Positions 48,237 through 59,131 of a DNA stretch of 64,000 bases are shown piece by piece (the stretch's first letter is position 1; the number at the start of each line of letters is the position of its first letter). The stretch spans positions 169,779 through 233,778 of the forward strand of contig JAVXUO010000371.1 of NCBI GenBank assembly GCA_033065855.1, written 5' to 3'. Origin of the DNA: Escallonia rubra. Taxonomy: Eukaryota; Streptophyta; Magnoliopsida; Escalloniales; Escalloniaceae. Both the position numbers and the translations under genes were made by a program. The notes under the pieces were generated by a model, which saw only the letters and a list, made by a program, of their open reading frames with translations, made no database searches and had not been told where the DNA came from.

Positions 48237-48446
48237 ATGTCGGACTGGGGACCGGTGTTCATAGCTGTGGTGCTGTTCATACTGTTAACGCCAGGGCTGC
48301 TGTTTCAGATGCCGGGTCACGGCCGATGCATCGAGTTCGGCAACTTCCGCACCAGTGGGCTTTCAATTCTGGTTCATGCCATCCTTTACTTTGCTTTTAT
48401 TTGCATCTTCCTCCTAGCCGTCGGAGTCCACGTTTACATCGGCTAG
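48237..48446 (+). CDS. DUF3339 small membrane protein, copy A
   Basis: A 69-residue protein of the plant-only DUF3339 family, of unknown function. It begins MSDWGPVFIAVVLFILLTPG (membrane segment 1, about residues 6-23), then the conserved loop LLFQMPGHGRCIEFGNFRTS with a basic and acidic pair, and a second hydrophobic helix (about 43-66) ending VGVHVYIG. It is intronless and full length. The start follows a TATA box and an AGAAG leader. It is one of five related genes between 48.2 and 59.4 kb. The protein is too short for domain tools to say more; I infer an endomembrane or plasma-membrane location from the two helices only. Confidence 0.9.
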   Translation: MSDWGPVFIAVVLFILLTPGLLFQMPGHGRCIEFGNFRTSGLSILVHAILYFAFICIFLLAVGVHVYIG

Positions 48447-49291
48447 TGACACCCCCTCCCCCCCCCAACCCCTCTCCCGGCCCCCCACCCACCTCGCCTC
48501 CCCTTTTTTCTTAATTTTGTATCCTGTTAGTTTCTGAAGCTATAAAGCTCAGACCATATTCCACCCAGCACTTTTGATTTGATTGATGCATTCACTTCAT
48601 TTTGAACTGATACATGTAAGTAGTTATACCGTGGCCAAATTAGAACGCAACTTCAATATGTTTCGGGGGAGAGCTATCCGCAATCCTTTGCTTCTGCCCC
48701 TTGGGATGTACTTTCACTAGCAATCTTATAAATCAAAACTAATCTCTTCTTATCGAAAAACTTGCATTTCGAATTCTCGTGTTTGTAGAATATTGTTGTC
48801 TATTTGGATCTCGTACGAAAAATCAAGATGCCGTTTCCTAAATTCACTTTCGATCTTTCTTGCGTTTCTTGAAGTAAATACTCTAAGGAAAGAATTGCCA
48901 AGTACCTCAACTGGTGACCTCACTTTGCACTTGGGAGGAGAGAAAGATCACCGGTGTAAACTTCCAAGTCTCAAGTCACAACTGTGCTACTTATTAGAAC
49001 GCACAGGATGGTGATAAAGTTATGCATGCACAAACTAGTAAATTTCTTGACGACTCCGATCACAAACACTTCTGCAGCATCTCTAGAGCTATTGGTCTTC
49101 TGGGAATTGCAAAATACGCTTTCTCCAGTCGAGTTCAACAACTAATTTTCGACATGAAATAAGCTGAAACTCCAAAGTATTAACACCTTATTAATTTGAA
49201 ATCTTCGATTTAGTAAAGGAATACATGGAGTAGAACCGTTAACTGAATTAAAAAGAGAGAACAAGAAGGCATACAAGCGTGTAACTGGCTC
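48447..49291. other. Spacer between DUF3339 copies A and B
   Basis: 3' UTRs of two converging small genes. A C-rich tract at 48451-48500 follows the stop of copy A. The short frame at 48793-49014 shows no domain. Nothing further is supported. Confidence 0.5.
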
Positions 49292-49498
49292 CTAGGCATA
49301 GATATGGATGTTAAAAACAACAAGGAACAGGATTAGAAGCAAAACATAAAGAACAGTGTGGAGTAACATGGATGCTACACTAGTCTTCATGTTCAAGAAA
49401 TCAACAGGTCGTTCCCTTCCGGGAAGTTGAAATATCAACCCGGGTGCGAGAAATGCAAAGAGCGCCGCAGCTATCAGCGGAGCAGCCCAATCGTTCAT
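49292..49498 (-). CDS. DUF3339 small membrane protein, copy B (divergent)
   Basis: 68 residues on the minus strand, intronless. It keeps the family outline: MNDWAAPLIAAALFAFLAPG, then LIFQLPGRERPVDFLNMKTS, then a second hydrophobic segment ending FNIHIYA. It is the most divergent of the five: the usual WGP is WAAP, EF is DF, and the TSG turn is TSV. The reading frame is open with no break, so it may still be functional. A TATA-like CCTATACATA lies about 40 bases upstream on the minus strand, the same motif as upstream of copy D. It converges on copy A. Confidence 0.87.
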   Translation of the reverse strand: MNDWAAPLIAAALFAFLAPGLIFQLPGRERPVDFLNMKTSVASMLLHTVLYVLLLILFLVVFNIHIYA

Positions 49499-50404
49499 CT
49501 CTCAAAGGTGTATAACCTTGCGAAGTATCGTCTATGTATAGGCTGTGCACAAACCTTGTCTTCCAACAGGAGAAAGAAGAACAAGTGCAGCAAAGCAGAT
49601 AAAAAAGGAAGCTTCGGATGCCTTGTAATTTTGACTGTGAAGCCCTTAACTAGAGAAGATATGAGAATCTCATAAAGGTGGAGAATACAAAAATTTGAGC
49701 ACTACCCACTTTTTCTTTGGGTGCAATTTTCTAATTTGATGGGTTGGGATAAGCCAAAGCATCGTGTTCTTTATAGAGGACAACTGGACAAATTCATCAG
49801 CGGCTGGTGGTGGTGGTTCAATAGCATGGCATCTAGTACTCTGTTGTTCCATTTTCATTGATCTAGAGAATGCTTAAAAACTAAATGAAGAGATTAGGTT
49901 GATTATAGTCATTTAGTAATCAATTGTTACATTGACTTTTAGCTAGAAAATGCTTAAAATTGAAGGAAGAGATGAGATTGATTTGGAAGTTGATTATAGT
50001 CAAAAGTCTAAACCTTGGTGTGGCACAACATCTAGGGAAGATGGTGGGTGGGTCTATTACCAGCCTTGGAAAAGGAAATTTGTTGTTTGATGTCAATATT
50101 CACTATGGCTTAGATAAGGCTTGCCATAACTTTTATTATATCACTTATCTTGATCACTATAGCATCCATTATTTGATAAGGACCACGGTGAAGCAGTGAC
50201 ACAAATTTCGTCCATCTATAAACCCTACAATAATTGTTATGTCCAAAGATTCTCGTATATTTAATTACAAGAGTGAATTGCAAAATTTGATTCAAAAATG
50301 GGTCATAAAATTTCAAACAGACTTACCTACAATAACACTGGTCAGAACAATTTGATTATGTGAATCTCGATCTCCTATTTAATTCTACATATACAAAATT
50401 CTGC
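49499..50404. other. Spacer between DUF3339 copy B and the inverted-repeat element
   Basis: Promoter of copy B, then AT-rich DNA without a gene. Frames at 49960-50199 and 50110-50316 have no domain and AT-driven composition. Confidence 0.5.
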
Positions 50405-50413
50405 TAATTCCAC

Positions 50414-51016
50414 GTAGGGGGTGCAACTTGGGCGGGTTGGACGGACCCTACGGTCAGTCCATGCCCAGCCCACTCTCCAAAAATCGTGTCCATGTTCAGT
50501 CCAGCCTATATTTACGGGCCTAATAATATCTGTTCATGCCGAGCCCATTAAAATCTTGGTAGATACAGGCTGGATACGGGGCCAACGAGTTGTCCATGGT
50601 TACCAATTACGTTTTTTTAGAATGATTTCAAAACATATTATTGATCATCCAACTCTACAATTTAGTCATGATAATGAAAAAAAGTACATTAAAGTCTCAA
50701 AATTAACTCAAATATAAGAATGGAAACAAATGTGGGACAAAATGAGAGAAAAAGACTAAAGGAAACAATATATGTATGTGTGTGTGTGCGCGCACGCGCA
50801 CTTGTGTAATTTATATAATATAATAGTTAGATGGGTTGATTTTTTCACTGGCTGGACGGGCTTGTTGAAATCTTTACCCATGTCCAACCAATATTTTGAC
50901 GGATCCAAAATTTTGAGCTTACGTCCACCACGGTCACTATAAAATTAAGTTCATTTTCATATTTCTGCGGGCTGAAAAGGATTGTCCCCGGATTACGCGA
51001 CCCCAAGTTGCACCTC
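50414..51016. mobile_element. 603-bp inverted-repeat element with perfect 9-bp duplication
   Basis: The left end GTAGGGGGTGCAACTTGGG is mirrored by CCCCAAGTTGCACCTC at the right. TAATTCCAC occurs on both sides (50405-50413 and 51017-51025), a perfect 9-bp target duplication, ten if the preceding C is counted. The interior includes GTCCATGCCCAGCCCA and GGGCTTGTTGAAATCTTTAC, and a (TG)n/(CG) alternating run at 50772-50801. A 9-bp duplication suggests Mutator-like transposition, but the inverted ends are short (about 16 bp). No transposase. A second copy of the end motif (GGTGCAACTTGGGTGG) is at 51194-51209. Confidence 0.78.
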
Positions 51017-51461
51017 TAATTCCACATGGTGATGAACGAATGAAATCGTGCGTTCAAACTTCAAATATAACAGAAATTTTTTGGATACAAATAGGTCTAC
51101 GTTAGTGTAATCGGTTCCGTCTCATTCTAGTTGCATCTAACTCAAATAAAATTATTATAAAGTATCAATTTACAATTTGACACCACTAACTAACGGTGCA
51201 ACTTGGGTGGATTGCGCCAGTGTTTATAGATTCCAATCTTTTTTGCTTTTAAGACAATTTCGTATTAAGTGGTACCGACTAAACTTTACTACCAGTTCCA
51301 AAACCCGGTGTCCTTATCTGCCAACTCTCGTGTTTCTTCCTGGTTTCATGCTAGCGTTGTCCAACCAAAAGCTACTTCCTGCTCTTTGCTCGACTCCACC
51401 TTCACCACCACAGTTGTTCTCGCCCAAACAAACCAGAAACGAATCAGACTAGGGCGTTCCA

Positions 51462-51674
51462 ATGGCGGACTGGGGGCCGGTTTTGATAGGAGTGGTGCTG
51501 TTCGTGCTGCTGCAGCCGGGGCTGCTGTTTCAGTTTCCGGGGAACAGCCGGCAGCTGGAGTTTGGGAGCATGAAGACCAACGGCAAGGCCATCGCCGTCC
51601 ACAGTCTCATCTTCTTCGCTCTCTACGCTATCCTCATCCTCGCCGTCCACATCCACATCTACACCGGCGCCTGA
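51462..51674 (+). CDS. DUF3339 small membrane protein, copy C
   Basis: 70 residues, intronless: MADWGPVLIGVVLFVLLQPG, then LLFQFPGNSRQLEFGSMKTN, then GKAIAVHSLIFFALYAILIL and AVHIHIYTGA. Two hydrophobic helices flank the PGxxR-xxEF loop. It differs from its siblings in having TNGKAIAVH where others have TSGxxILVH, and a C-terminal Ala. Codon third positions are GC-rich compared with the flanking AT-rich DNA. The nearest neighbours are copy B (minus) to the left and the B3 gene (minus) to the right. Function unknown. Confidence 0.9.
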   Translation: MADWGPVLIGVVLFVLLQPGLLFQFPGNSRQLEFGSMKTNGKAIAVHSLIFFALYAILILAVHIHIYTGA

Positions 51675-52782
51675 TCTCTCTCAGCTCGTCTCATCTGGAT
51701 CTGCGTCCCACTTACGGGCGAAGATCTGTGCAGTAAGCCGACTCATCTATTGTAGCCAACTTCTCTCGTCATTTTGTATCAATTTTAATGACTAATCTGA
51801 TCTTGCCTGGTTCTGAGATTACTCAAGAGCTGTAATCCACATAGCTGCATCAATTGTTGTGGCATTCATTAAGAATTGAAACTATTTGGTGCAATTTTAG
51901 TGACCAATATTGTATGATTTCATTCTAAGACCGTTGGATTTACATTTACATTAAAAAAAATATTCTGTCCATCTTAGCCCCTCGTAGTCTTACACGATTT
52001 CTCCCTCGTCTGTGTGGTTGACACAATTCTTCCTTTGCTTGACGTTCCTAGATGGTCAAGACTAATTAAGGAGTTATGCTGGTAATATTAACAACGCAAG
52101 TTCATCAAAGGTGCAACTGAGTCGCATTTTCTCTCCACATGCAGAGGATTTGATTTTCCTCTCTGCCACGGTTGTGATTAACACAAAGGTAATAATGAAT
52201 GGAAGAAGAGGCTCAAGGGCCTTCTCTTCGTATGGAGGCATCCCAAAATGGGTGGGATTGAATTGGACTCTGCTGTGGAGATGAGTGATCCAATCTATCA
52301 ATCCAATTCATTGTTCATCCAAAATTTAGTGCCCCACCCCACCCGTTTAACATTCTCCGGCCCTGATGGTCGGTCAGTTGACCGGAAGTGGGTAGTCCCA
52401 CTACCAGATTTTTCTTGACTGACTGTTGTGAAAGTTTGGTATATCTTACGCATTGACTTTACTCGTTGTTTTTATTCGATATCTTGACTTACAACTAATG
52501 GGTCTCACGAAAAAGTTAGACAAGCGGGTCTAAGAACAAAACAAGTGATTGAAGTGCTAGAAAACTAGGTACGTGTTAAATAACCATCAGAAGTAATGAT
52601 TGAAAAGAACGATATTATCCGATCACACCTGATTTTCCATTCACAGAACCTGGTAAACTAGCATCAGTTATCAAGCCAAAATCGGGAAATGGGTGCCTCA
52701 CTCCATCTCCTCTCTCTCAAACTCTGAACTTTTCTTGACCTCTGTTCTGGGAACTCCCCTGGCCCTGACCTGAGTGTAGTGT
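51675..52782. other. Spacer between DUF3339 copy C and the B3 gene
   Basis: 3' flanks of two converging genes. Nothing recognisable beyond low-complexity A/T runs; frames at 52074-52301 are not supported. Confidence 0.5.
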
Positions 52783-53487
52783 CTACAGTTGCATAGTCCT
52801 TGAAGTAATAGCAAAACAGAGCCTCTCTGTTCTACTATGTCTAAACATCCACAGAGTAACCCAGTCATCATGTGCCCTTAAACAATGCTGTTGATAGAAC
52901 TTCTTCCACCCGGCTGTAAGCACGTGCATCTTTCCAGCCCAAATCTTGAAAACCATGTCATACGTGTTCCCTTGGGAATCATAAGTGGTGACGTTAATCC
53001 CTTCTCTAAGATTCTCCTCTGGTTCCAACATTGATTCCAGATGAAATTTAACATAATCCTTGCTCAACGTCAGCCTATTTTGACTGTCCTTCACGTCACT
53101 CTCTGTCAATTGCTTCTCGTATGGCTTACTACACTGTCTGATACGGCCGTGCAGCATCGGGATTGGTGGGAGTTCCGGCGGCGGGGTCGCATAGCAGCCA
53201 AATTCCGGGAGGTGCGTACTGTATATGGCTGATGGCACAACCGTTGCCGGTGATGGTACCGCCACCAGGTCTTCACCGATATCATGGTTTACCCTAATTT
53301 GCGGCTGTGGGTGGAGGTGGCGATACTGGGTGGTAATTCCAAACTTGTGCTTCAAGTCTTCCAATTCCATGGCTGTTTGGTAGCTCAGTTCTTGGTGCTT
53401 GAGAGAAGAAAGAAGTAAAGCCGCCGCAGCATCCTCTTTCAGTCCTGCGGGGTAGCTCTCCCCCGCGGCAGGGCACGGGCTTTCCAT
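52783..53487 (-). CDS. B3-domain protein of the DUF313-type plant subfamily
   Basis: Putative plant-specific DNA-binding protein. The chosen start (53487) gives 234 residues beginning MESPCPAAGESYPAGL; the frame stays open another 32 codons upstream to an ATG at 53583, but that part looks like translated leader. Residues about 122-228 form the B3 fold of the At1g05920/At2g33720-like group: KQLTESDVKDSQNRLTLSKD, then YVKFHLESMLEPEENLREGI, NVTTYDSQGNTYDMVFKIW, and VLTAGWKKFYQQHCLRAHDD followed by WVTLWMFRHSRTERLCFAI. The N-terminal half (proline-rich, TPPPELPPIP) has no known domain. It is single-exon and sits between DUF3339 copies C and D. Regulatory targets are unknown. Confidence 0.88.
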   Translation of the reverse strand: MESPCPAAGESYPAGLKEDAAAALLLSSLKHQELSYQTAMELEDLKHKFGITTQYRHLHPQPQIRVNHDIGEDLVAVPSPATVVPSAIYSTHLPEFGCYATPPPELPPIPMLHGRIRQCSKPYEKQLTESDVKDSQNRLTLSKDYVKFHLESMLEPEENLREGINVTTYDSQGNTYDMVFKIWAGKMHVLTAGWKKFYQQHCLRAHDDWVTLWMFRHSRTERLCFAITSRTMQL

Positions 53488-54499
53488 TCTTTTTCTTGAA
53501 GAGGTGTTGACTCCCTTCTGTTCAATAGTTGAAATTGTGCAGTTATTACAGCGATGAGAGAAAGTACATAAAAGTAAAAGCAAGCAAACGGCCTCCTGGG
53601 GAGAAACTTGGGGCGCAAGAACTTGGGAAGGGATGAATTACATCCCTAAAATCATTACTCATTACTACTACTATATATACTTGGTTTTTGTTTATTCTGC
53701 GACATCAAAACCCTAACGTCCAGTATTCTTGTCAATTTCTCTATGCCTGAAACTATGAACTTGGATTCTAAATTGATTTCAAATTATGAATTTTAATTTT
53801 AGGGATTTCTCAATTCATTTATTTCAAGTTATTTTCTCGAATTCGTGCTTCTGATGGTAGCAACCTTATGTTTTATGGTACCATGATCGGTGTCCTCATC
53901 AACAACATCAATAATATTCTCCTCAACTCCCGATTGCGCTTGGTTGTTGCGCTTCATAAGTTCCAAATTCTAAAGGGTCGTTTCATTGTCTATGTAGGAG
54001 TAGTTCATAGAAGAGAGGAGCGAGAGGAGCAGAGTCGCTGCTCTTTTCTTGCTGTCCTAGACTGTAATCTGTATTAACTTCCATAGAGTACCTCTTCTGA
54101 CGAATACTAAAATAGTTTAAAGTAGGTAAACAGTTTAAAATTAGTAATGCAACGCAAGAAAAAATTAAACTTTGTGAGATGGTGACCCTAAAAACATGCA
54201 TTAAAGGAGCTCAACATTAATTACTGACAAGAACAACAATCAACGATATTAATTAGTAGATACAGAGAAGAAGAAGTACCTAAAAATTAACCAAGCCGCT
54301 GGTTAGCAATCTTGGTGGAAGACAGATTGCAATAAGACTTGGACGAAAAGACATAGGAACAACCCTTTTATATTACTACAACCCTAATCCTAATGCCCTT
54401 GGTCTTTTGCTCCTAAGAAATTAGGTAGTTGATGTTGCAAAAAACATCCTCTATTTTTTGTCAATTTTTTTTTCTTCCAAAAAGTAATATAACACTCGC

Positions 54500-55113
54500 G
54501 TCACAGCCCAATCCCCCCCCCCCCCCCCCCGGCACGTGTATTCAATCATCGCAACCTAGTTATATCTAAGGAGGAAGCCACATTGGTGACCCTCTAATGG
54601 ATAAACACATTTTAAATATTTTAAATGTTTACAAAAATTCTTTAGATTGTAATATTAATTTATTAGGATTTCATTTTGTTCTGCCTTTTATTCTTTGTGC
54701 CCTGTCATAATCTTTATCTTTGTCATTTTTTTGCTCTATCTTCATTTTTTTAATTCCAAATTCTAAAGCTTCACATTACACAAAAAAAATAATAACAATA
54801 GATTAAGGTTCGTTCTTTTTTTTTTAGTTTAAAATTTATAGTTGATTAACTTATACGTGACTAATAAACACATTAGTAATATATTTATACAGTAAGAGTT
54901 AAATAAGTCATTATGCGTAGTGAAAATATATTGTTAGTAGTCAAATTGAGCAATTTATTTTGTATTTAACGGATTCATAGTGACACTAATTATAATGTGG
55001 TTTTGATCATTCATGTTTTGTATAAATTTGAACTTTCTGAATTCTTTTATGTTAACCATCAAATTTTTTTATGATTTTTTGGCAGTCCCCATTACAGTTT
55101 CTGGATCCACCCC
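54500..55113. mobile_element. AT-rich element related to 62285-62640, CCCCTG end
   Basis: It shares with 62285-62640 a series of blocks in the same order: ATTAGGATTTCATTTTGT / ATTAGATTTCATTTTGTAAT; ATAATCTTTATCTTTGTC / GTAATCTTTATCTTTCTC; TCTATCTTCATTTTTTT / TCCATCTTCATTCTTCC; and GTTGATTAACTTATACGTGACTA / TATGTTAACTTATACGTGACTA. The right end GGATCCACCCCTG (55101-55113) is the inverse of the CAGGGGCGG start at 62285. The left end is obscured by the poly(C) tract. Class unknown, non-coding. Confidence 0.55.
54513..54530. repeat. 18-base homopolymer (C)
   Basis: An uninterrupted run of 18 C. A run this long is prone to sequencing and assembly length errors. Confidence 0.9.
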
Positions 55114-56494
55114 TGCCCTCTTTCTTGTTCTTTTTTTTTTTCTCGTTTTTTTTTTCTTGTTCAATCGCTTGACACTCATGATTGTGCTTGAGCAATTATT
55201 ATAAGAGCGAAAATGCTACTAAACTTAAGCACCATGCTGCAGCTTCCATATCTTGAACATGAGAAACTTTGGGTTTCATCCTGATAGCAGCTAATTGAAA
55301 ACTTTAAAGATTTTGCATTTCTAAAAATAGGAGAAATTCCTTTTAAGAGGCGATGCCAACTCCATAACAAGATATTAGATACCTTGAAAAGAGAGGAAGT
55401 TAAAAAGGGCGACTCTTGCTTTCAGTTATATTCACCTAAAAAGGCATTCCAATCCATACTCAAAACCTTCAATGGTGGCTTCAAGTTTCCGCATTCTTCT
55501 TTGCTCCATTTCTAGGTCAAGGAGTAAATTCTACACCCACATCTGACATCTCTCAAGACAGCACCTAAAAGGTCCTGACACTGTTACCATCAAGTTTGAG
55601 ATCAATGAGCATCTGCTATTAGGCTTTGCCTTTGACTTAATAGTTCGCACAGAATTGACAAATGATAGTGATTAAAAGACAAGTAGTGATGATGAATATT
55701 ACTTCTTTTAGCAATCTAATCATCATTTATGATGTTCATTACTTACGATGAATTAGTTAGGAGATGATCCAAATTTGTTTTCCATTCGCTCGAGTGTTTT
55801 GAGAGTACTCTTGGCAATATTTTTTATCGCTTCTTTCCAGCAAAAAGAATGACCGCGTAACTTTTTTCCTTCGGGCTCCTATTTACCAACCTTCATGAAG
55901 GTCTTGCGCACGTTCCTTCATTATTGAAGATAAACCCCTTATGGCGCCATTGCCAGTTTGCCACATGAATGCAGTCAGCTTGACTGCCACGGCCACAATA
56001 AACAATGTTGGCGTTGAGTAAGAGCTACTGAGATCGAATGAAACCCTCCAGACAAACTTGTAAGATTTTCAAGTAACCAAAGCCTTAAGGGGATGTTGGC
56101 GAAAGTACTCATGAGATTTCTGAGGACTCGATTAACCGAATGCCTCAACCAAAGGCTTGATTTTGTTGAGACCTGGTTAGAAGCTCTCTCTTTCTTGTGT
56201 ATGCTCATGATATGTCCAAATCTCATGGAGGGGGAGAGAGCCACTCCATTGTGTTGCCCAGACATCCGATGGACCGAGGAGTACCAATAAAAAAAAGAAA
56301 AATACTTTTTGGAGATTAAATTCTCCTGTATCGGAACAGTTCCCGATCTGTTCGCAGTTTAGTAGAACTGGGATGTAATCTAGAAAGCATGATAGACTAA
56401 CAGGAGCCTTTGTTTGCAACAAGGAGCAATTTACCTATCTAATGCAGAACAAAAATGAAAAGATATGGTGGAATCAGCATTACTTTCCGCTGCT

Positions 56495-56541
56495 ATGTAT
56501 TCATTGTCCAAGAACTGCACCCTGTTGGACAATGAATACAT
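56495..56541. repeat. Perfect 17-bp inverted repeat, 13-base loop
   Basis: ATGTATTCATTGTCCAA (56495-56511) and its exact reverse complement TTGGACAATGAATACAT (56525-56541) enclose GAACTGCACCCTG. No following T run, so it is not a typical terminator, and the stem is shorter than a plant microRNA precursor. Confidence 0.9.
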
Positions 56542-57288
56542 GGTCCATCAATAACTAAGTTAGCATTCTTGTGCTAAGTACTGCGTACAATCTTAAGCAG
56601 GCGCACCATCATCCATGCTGACTAGAGAATCAAATATGGAAAAAAAAACCAGTACACAGACAGCATGACCTCTTCCTCTGGTGGATGTGATGACAAAGGA
56701 ATTTTATGTCGATCACTTTGTGTTCTTGTCTCAGTATTGCTGGACTTGTCTATGTACTCCAGAATCACAAAAACCTATAATTGAGCCTTAATGGCATTCT
56801 AGAATCAAGTAGAAACAGGTAGCCGTCAAGAGTCACAAGGAAGATTGTTGAGTACTTATAATGAGTCTCCAACTGGAAACCCATGGATTTGGTGGCACTG
56901 ACAAATTTTCCTTTTTCTTTTGAACTGCATCCTTGATGGTCGTTTCCAATATAGTGACAGAACATCCGATTCAAAACTAATTGACATAGGATTATGGATA
57001 GAATTCGTAGACTTTAATTCTTAATACGAAAGTTATGTTCTCAATGACTAGCTACCATGGTCATGTAATCATTGATATTGCAAGAAAGAGAGTAGAGAAT
57101 CAATAATGTGTAAATGTAATGAAGCCGTAGACTTGGCAAACCATGCCTCTTTGAAACAACTTCTTGCTTCATTAGCCCATGCACAAGACTGAGAATTCAG
57201 GAAGACTTAGAGACCAACCTTACAGTATTAGAGCAACAAACCAAAAGAAGGAGAAAAAAAAAAAACAAAACATTGTTGTGATGGTTCA

Positions 57289-57498
57289 TTAAGTACGAAT
57301 GTGAATACCAATCGCAATGATCAAGATGGTATATATACAAACGTATAATACAGCATGAACTAGGATCGCAATCCCACTGGTGTACATGTTGCCAAACTCT
57401 ATCACCCGGGTCCTCGCCGGTAGCTGGAACAGCAGCCCTGGCGACAAGAGAATGAACATGACCACCGCGACAACCACCGGTCCCCAATCAGCACCCAT
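57289..57498 (-). CDS. DUF3339 small membrane protein, copy D
   Basis: 69 residues on the minus strand, intronless. It begins MGADWGPVVVAVVMFILLSP, with one extra residue before the DWGP motif, followed by GLLFQLPARTRVIEFGNMYT and a second hydrophobic helix of SGIAILVHAVLYVCIYTILI ending IGIHIRT. It is most like copy E in the first helix (WGPVVxAVVxFxLLSPGLLF). A TATA-like motif (CCTATACATA on the minus strand, 57603-57612) lies about 105 bases upstream. The gene is separated from copy C by the B3 gene and 3.7 kb of repeats. Function unknown. Confidence 0.9.
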   Translation of the reverse strand: MGADWGPVVVAVVMFILLSPGLLFQLPARTRVIEFGNMYTSGIAILVHAVLYVCIYTILIIAIGIHIRT

Positions 57499-59131
57499 TT
57501 TCTATCGCTCCACAAATATCTCAAGAGTAACGGACGAACTTAACTTCTCTGAAGTTTACCTGAGAGAGAGAGGAACAATAGAGTGGTCTTTGCAAATGCA
57601 AATATGTATAGGGAGGGTACTAAGTTTCTTAGTGAAGAAGGGAAATGGGGGATGCTAAACTTAGAGAGGAAGAAGAAAGTAGACTAAGAAGGGAGGAAAG
57701 GTATGGAATGGTGGTGCTTGGGAAGTGGGAGCTTTGCGTTTTTGGAAACTGAAAGAAGCAACTTTCCCTTCGTAAGCTTCCAATTATTGATCCTTTGAGT
57801 GGGTTCTTTCCGTTGCTTTACAGCTTAATGAAATTGGGTGCCTTTTTGGTGCATTTACATTACAGGGTCTTGGAATTAAAGAAAAGCTAACATTGTAGGT
57901 GTTGAAGGGGTAGTGCTAAAGCTAGGTGGATTTGAATGCTTTGCTTAATCGGTTGGTTTACCTCTCCAGGAAGAGCTTTATCCTCTGCTTGAGGTCGTGC
58001 AACTGGAGGGAGAGCAAATCTCTTTCATTCTTATTTATATCTAAGCACATGTTCATAATAATTTTTAACATTTCCCTTGTTCTTTCCATGTTGTACTACA
58101 TCAACTTGGCGTAATTCATTTAGACATTAATATAACGAAAAACATATCGAGTAACGCTCCCTCCTGTTTTCGTTAGTCGCTCCACTCTTCCTATTTCTCA
58201 TTCCACTCTTTACCTCCTCTTACTTCATCAAGTTGGCACAAATTATTACACTTCTTTCTATGTAGACAACTTTCTCTTTATTAGTGTCACACCACCCTTC
58301 TTGCATATTTTTTTTCTTTCCTTCTTTTATCCTTCCCCGTGTGACCGCTCATCTAGCTAAGCATCAATATTTCATCATTACTGGTTTTGCGTGAGATGTT
58401 TTTGAGTGTTAAACATGATAACATCGGACTAGATAGTAAGTAACTTAACATGTATCAGAACTCGGGTTTGGTAAGTTCTTGAGTTCAATTCTTTCCGCTT
58501 GCATTTAGTTCTCCTTTATTATAGTGCAATTTATATTCTATTTATTTGTGCACTTAGTAGTAGTGCAATTTAATTTGTCTTTCCACGTGATTGCACTTGA
58601 TAGAGAGCGTTAAACATGTTAATAACGTAGACTCATTCTCTAATAACTTAAGTTTTTAGAGCAACATTGAACTATCCAACAAACGGAGCCATGGAACACC
58701 AACAAATCTCTGCCTCCCTCTCTATATAACGGATGGATCGCCGGGAGGATTGATGGGGGCGAGACTTGGATATCTGTGTAGCATCCGTACTCACGCTGTA
58801 CCCAATGCTCATAGAGGGCAAATTTCTTGACCTTAGCCATGGTCTAGGGAGTTTGAAAACACTTCAATTCATACGCAATTATACGTACCCAGTAACTCAA
58901 TGACCTCCAATTGTCGGTTATAAGGGGCAAGATAGAGCAAATACACAGTCGTCAGACGGAAAGAAAGGTGCCGTCCTACATGTCCTTGGGTGTGGCTATC
59001 GCGAAAAATCCAATGCCTCGTCTTCTGGCAGTTACGGATTCTTGCCGTCGCCTCATTTTGGCCTTTTGGGCAATGACAACCAGAGTCATCTCTTCCTCTG
59101 ACCATTTAGCACCTTAATCCAGTTTGTGCCA
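57499..59131. other. Divergent intergenic region between DUF3339 copies D and E
   Basis: Shared upstream region of two divergent genes, about 1.7 kb. It has AT-rich stretches and a short minus-strand frame (58640-58840, starting MAKVKKFALYEHWVQREYG) with no recognised domain. No element or RNA gene is supported. Confidence 0.5.

Larger units (their letters stand above)
53584..57288. other. Intergenic region between B3 and DUF3339 copy D
   Basis: About 3.7 kb. It contains the B3 promoter, a poly(C) run (54513-54530), an AT-rich element (about 54500-55113), and a perfect hairpin (56495-56541), each listed. The minus-strand frames at 55975-56422 and the segment 55900-56330 resemble degraded coding sequence but I could not assign a family. 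No intact gene is supported. Confidence 0.5.

Noticed and set aside
53487-53583. Upstream extension of the B3 gene by 32 codons
   Set aside because: The added residues (Cys- and Thr-rich) look like translated leader; the second ATG gives a more typical N-terminus. It remains possible.
55900-56422. Possible retrotransposon-like coding fragment on the minus strand
   Set aside because: Frames are broken and I could not match any reverse transcriptase, integrase or protease motif.
58640-58840. Short minus-strand frame starting MAKVKKFALYEHWVQREYG
   Set aside because: It has a plausible start context but no domain, no extension by splicing that I could find, and lies in a divergent promoter region.
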